The notes beneath the pieces were generated by a model that did no database searches, had not been told where the DNA came from, and saw nothing but the letters and a program-made list of their open reading frames with translations. Of a DNA stretch of 43,999 bases, positions 41,688 through 43,999 are shown in pieces. The DNA is taken from the NCBI GenBank assembly GCA_947175385.1, contig CAMWMN010000009.1, forward strand, positions 1 through 43,999. The letters are read 5' to 3'. Source of the stretch: an uncultured Clostridia bacterium (GTDB lineage: Bacteria; Bacillota; Clostridia; Oscillospirales; Ruminococcaceae). Every line of letters starts with the position of its first letter. Position 1 is the stretch's first letter. The translations under genes and the position numbers were made by a program.

Positions 41688-42260
41688 TTGGATAACCCGG
41701 TAAAAAGTAAAAAGCGCAAGCCGATAATAATGGGATTTGTTATTGTATTCCTTTTTGTGGCGGGAACAGTTCTTGCGCTGCTTGCAGTGTATATCACGCA
41801 CAATCATATTGATGAAACCAAGCGGTACAACAGCCAATACAAGAGCGCGGATAACGCGGTTATGCTCCACCTTGCCGCTGTTATGGACGTCACTTCGTCC
41901 GCCGCGTTAAACTATGTTGCAGAGAACAGAAATGACGCACTTAAATATATTGAGCAGTCCCGCGAGGCAGTGGATTATTTTGCCGGAATCAACCCTCCTC
42001 GAAGACTCAGCTCGGAGATTTACGCAATCAAAAAGGCAGAGGATTCCGAGCGCGCATATTTGAACGCGGCTGAAAAGGTATTCCGCGCCGAAACCGAATC
42101 ACAGCTTGAAGACGGTCTTTCCGCCGTAAAACAATCGGGCATTGCCAAAAGCTCAAGCAACGGGTTTTCAAATACGGTTGCGGGCTTTATGGAACGGTTG
42201 GAGCAGCTTACAAGCAGCAAATACAGAGATGAAGACGATGCCGTTTTTGTCTGGTTATAA
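41688..42260 (+). CDS. Membrane-anchored helical protein, second paralogue
   Basis: The 190-residue product (TTG start, 8 bp after AAGGAG) begins MDNPVKSKKRKPIIMGFVIV with one membrane helix (about 13-36), then a helical domain that is clearly a paralogue of the gene before it. Shared blocks: EQSREAV(D/E)YFA, ADSERA(Y/F)L(N/D)AAEK(V/L)FRAETESQL and (D/E)DG-ISAVKQS-type motifs. The pair lies between ilvE and glyQS in the same direction, so expression with them is likely. No catalytic residues are visible. Confidence 0.65.
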   Translation: MDNPVKSKKRKPIIMGFVIVFLFVAGTVLALLAVYITHNHIDETKRYNSQYKSADNAVMLHLAAVMDVTSSAALNYVAENRNDALKYIEQSREAVDYFAGINPPRRLSSEIYAIKKAEDSERAYLNAAEKVFRAETESQLEDGLSAVKQSGIAKSSSNGFSNTVAGFMERLEQLTSSKYRDEDDAVFVWL

Positions 42261-42284
42261 CCAAAAAGCAAAAGAGAGGTATTT

Positions 42285-43664
42285 ATGGAAAACACACAAA
42301 AGACAATGGACAAGATAGTAGCTTTGTGCAAAGGCAGAGGCTTTATTTTCGCGGGAAGCGAAATATACGGCGGTCTCGCCAACACATGGGACTACGGTCC
42401 TCTTGGTGCGCGGCTTAAGAACACCATCAAGGACTGCTGGAGAAAGCGCTTTATCCAAGAGCGCAGAAACTCCTTTGAGCTTGACGCGGATATCCTTATG
42501 CATCCGAGAGTTTGGGAGGCTTCCGGACACGTCGCGAGCTTCTCCGACCCGCTTCTCGACTGCAAAGAGTGCAAAATGCGCCATAGAGCCGATAATCTTA
42601 TCGAGGCTTTTTCTCCCGACGCTCACCCGGACGCTATGACCAAGGAAGAGATGTTCGAGTATATCAAGAGCCACAGCATTCCCTGCCCGAATTGCGGCAA
42701 GCACAACTTCACAGATATACGAGAGTTCAATCTTATGTTCCAGACGTTCAGAGGAACAACCAATGATAATAAAAGCGTTATCTATCTTCGTCCCGAGAAC
42801 GCTCAGGGCGAGTATGTGAACTTCCTGAACGTTCAGCGTTCCATGAGAGCTAAGCTGCCGTTCTCTATCGGTCAGATAGGCAAGGCGTTCAGAAACGAGA
42901 TCACCCCGAAAAACTTTACTTTCAGAACCATAGAGTTTGAGCAGATGGAATTTCAGACCTTCTGCAAAGAAGGCACGGACACCGAGCTTTACGATTACTT
43001 CAAGGAATTCGGCAAGAAGTTCTATATGGATCTCGGTATCGCGGAGGAGCACCTTCGCTATCACGATCACGAAAAGCTTGCGCATTACGCAAAGGCGGCG
43101 TGTGATATTGAGTTCCTGTTCCCATTCGGCTGGGGCGAGATCAACGGTACTCACAACCGCACAAACTTCGACCTCACCCGTCATCAGGAGTACAGCGGTC
43201 AGAAGATCGAATACCTTGATCCCGAGACCAATGAGAAGTATGTGCCGTTTATCATCGAGTCCACCTACGGACTTGACAGAACTGTTCTCGCGCTGCTCTG
43301 TGAGGCGTATGACGAGGAAGTCATTGACGCGGAGAAGAACGACACCCGTGTAGTGCTTCACTTCCACCCGGCACTCGCGCCCATAAAGGCGGCAGTTCTT
43401 CCGCTCTCCAAGAAGCTCGGCGAGAAGGCTATGGAGCTTGCCGACGAGCTTTCCAAGAGCTTTATGACCGACTATGACGAGGCGGGTTCTATTGGTAAGC
43501 GTTACCGCCGTCAGGACGAAATCGGAACGCCGTTCTGCATTACCTATGACTTTGATACGGAAACCGATAACTGCGTGACCGTCCGTGAGCGTGACAGTAT
43601 GCAGCAGGTAAGAATCCCTATCTCCGATGTAAAGGCATATATTGAGGAGAGAATCTCCTTCTAA
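42285..43664 (+). CDS. glyQS: Glycyl-tRNA synthetase (alpha2 type)
   Basis: GlyRS charges tRNA-Gly. The 459-residue product is the single-chain class II form found in Firmicutes: YGGLANTWDYGPLGARLKN, a zinc-type CKECKMRH...CPNCG pair (about 96-140), motif 2 FRNEITPKNFTFRTIEFEQMEF in part (FRNEITP, REFEQMEF-like), the aromatic FGWGEINGTHNRTNFDLTRH, motif 3 ESTYGLDRTVLALL and the anticodon-binding C-terminal domain. AGAGAGG lies before the ATG. It is 24 bp after the paralogue gene. Confidence 0.96.
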   Translation: MENTQKTMDKIVALCKGRGFIFAGSEIYGGLANTWDYGPLGARLKNTIKDCWRKRFIQERRNSFELDADILMHPRVWEASGHVASFSDPLLDCKECKMRHRADNLIEAFSPDAHPDAMTKEEMFEYIKSHSIPCPNCGKHNFTDIREFNLMFQTFRGTTNDNKSVIYLRPENAQGEYVNFLNVQRSMRAKLPFSIGQIGKAFRNEITPKNFTFRTIEFEQMEFQTFCKEGTDTELYDYFKEFGKKFYMDLGIAEEHLRYHDHEKLAHYAKAACDIEFLFPFGWGEINGTHNRTNFDLTRHQEYSGQKIEYLDPETNEKYVPFIIESTYGLDRTVLALLCEAYDEEVIDAEKNDTRVVLHFHPALAPIKAAVLPLSKKLGEKAMELADELSKSFMTDYDEAGSIGKRYRRQDEIGTPFCITYDFDTETDNCVTVRERDSMQQVRIPISDVKAYIEERISF

Positions 43665-43675
43665 GTGGTGCTTAA

Positions 43676-43742
43676 GCTGGGGACTCCGCCCCCTGACCCC
43701 CGCTTAAGGGGTCAGCCCCTTAAGAATCCCGGTTTCAATATA
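43676..43742 (+). repeat. REP-like hairpin element (left copy)
   Basis: CTTAAGGGG (43703-43711) pairs with CCCCTTAAG (43716-43724) within a GC-rich GGGGACTCCGCCCCC context and ends in AATCCCGGTTTCAATA. Its inverse complement aligns with 43955-43999. Confidence 0.6.
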
Positions 43743-43828
43743 GTATAATTGTGAATTGCAATGTTTTCTCTGTTAGCAAGATAAATATGGGTTTTGCCTT
43801 ACAAACCACACTCTCCAATAGGTAGATT

Positions 43829-43862
43829 AAGCCCCCTCTGATTCGGAGGGGGCTTGAATTTA
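43829..43862 (+). terminator. Terminator hairpin after glyQS
   Basis: AAGCCCCCTC (43829-43838) pairs perfectly with GAGGGGGCTT (43846-43855), followed by GAATTTA. No gene is seen in 43665-43999. Confidence 0.8.
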
Positions 43863-43954
43863 TATTGTGTGTTTCTTTCCGAGCGTGTGGCACGTAGAAT
43901 CAAATCCCACATCACCCTATCCAACAGCGAAAACGCTCAATCAAAAATCACACT

Positions 43955-43999
43955 GTATTGGAATCGGGATTCCAAAGGGGTATGCCCCTTTGGCAGGGG
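43955..43999 (-). repeat. REP-like hairpin element (right copy, cut by window end)
   Basis: CCAAAGGGG (43972-43980) pairs with CCCCTTTGG (43985-43993) after TATTGGAATCGGGATTC. It is an inverted copy of 43676-43742 with different but self-complementary stem bases. Confidence 0.6.

Noticed and set aside
42255-43367. 370-codon minus-strand frame across glyQS
   Set aside because: Shadow of glycyl-tRNA synthetase on the other strand.
1-43999. CRISPR array, tRNA or rRNA genes
   Set aside because: No regularly spaced direct repeats, cloverleaf with CCA/T-loop, or rRNA sequence was found on either strand.

Overview
The window looks like chromosomal DNA of a Gram-positive member of the Clostridia, most likely the Oscillospirales/Ruminococcaceae group. 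The signs are the fused SecDF, the alpha2-type glycyl-tRNA synthetase, a type III pantothenate kinase beside an ECF-type vitamin transporter, the rpmH-rnpA-yidD-yidC-jag order, strong AGGAGG ribosome binding sites, frequent TTG/GTG starts and a small DUF6472-like Cys-rich protein. Lipoproteins and a c-di-GMP network are present; no flagellar operon, tRNA, rRNA or CRISPR array is seen.

Layout. 1-3.5 kb (+): partial DUF1851 immunity-like gene, pyrE plus a small lipoprotein, a protein with two FliD-like repeats, and a small membrane protein. 3.6-6.8 kb (-): a large EAL phosphodiesterase with two degenerate GGDEF domains. 7.0-11.4 kb (+): rpsF-ssb-rpsR, an HD hydrolase, a secreted metalloprotease with a broken start, a lipoprotein, an AT-rich unknown gene, a remnant of a lipoprotein duplicate, and thioredoxin. 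11.4-15.4 kb (-): the rpmH-rnpA-yidD-yidC-jag operon with an Imm1-like gene at its end. 15.5-17.7 kb (+): membrane protein, coaX and an ECF S component (pantothenate to CoA). 17.7-21.1 kb: a divergent XRE/SLOG pair and an AT-rich single-chain restriction-modification enzyme, probably acquired. 21.2-22.2 kb (-): rplM-rpsI. 22.4-23.6 kb (+): transglutaminase-like surface protein. 23.6-31.2 kb (-): degenerate GGDEF paralogue, unknown protein, intact 7TM diguanylate cyclase, GH13 alpha-glucan hydrolase and glycogen phosphorylase. 31.2-36.6 kb (-): DUF6472-like protein, GT4 glycosyltransferase, membrane metallophosphoesterase and SecDF. 37.0-44.0 kb (+): DUF2339 membrane protein, ilvE followed by four small genes (one frameshifted, two tandem paralogues), and glyQS.

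Functional themes: protein synthesis and membrane insertion (ribosomal proteins, RNase P, YidC, SecDF, GlyRS); alpha-glucan breakdown (GlgP and GH13) on the same strand as a diguanylate cyclase; c-di-GMP turnover; CoA precursor supply; DNA restriction.

The strongest unexplained signal is a family of structured leader elements. Copies before the ECF gene (16.9 kb), the DUF2339 gene (36.8 kb) and ilvE (39.2 kb) each have a 12-13 bp closing stem whose two arms change together, different hairpins inside, and an end close to the start codon. A minimal version precedes the FliD-like gene (1.82 kb), and the 3' module alone lies in the rpmH leader (15.25 kb). Other signs of sequence remodelling are two homopolymer frameshifts, an 86-bp tandem promoter/RBS duplication, a palindromic element that touches the glgP stop codon, and inverted REP-like hairpins at the right end.
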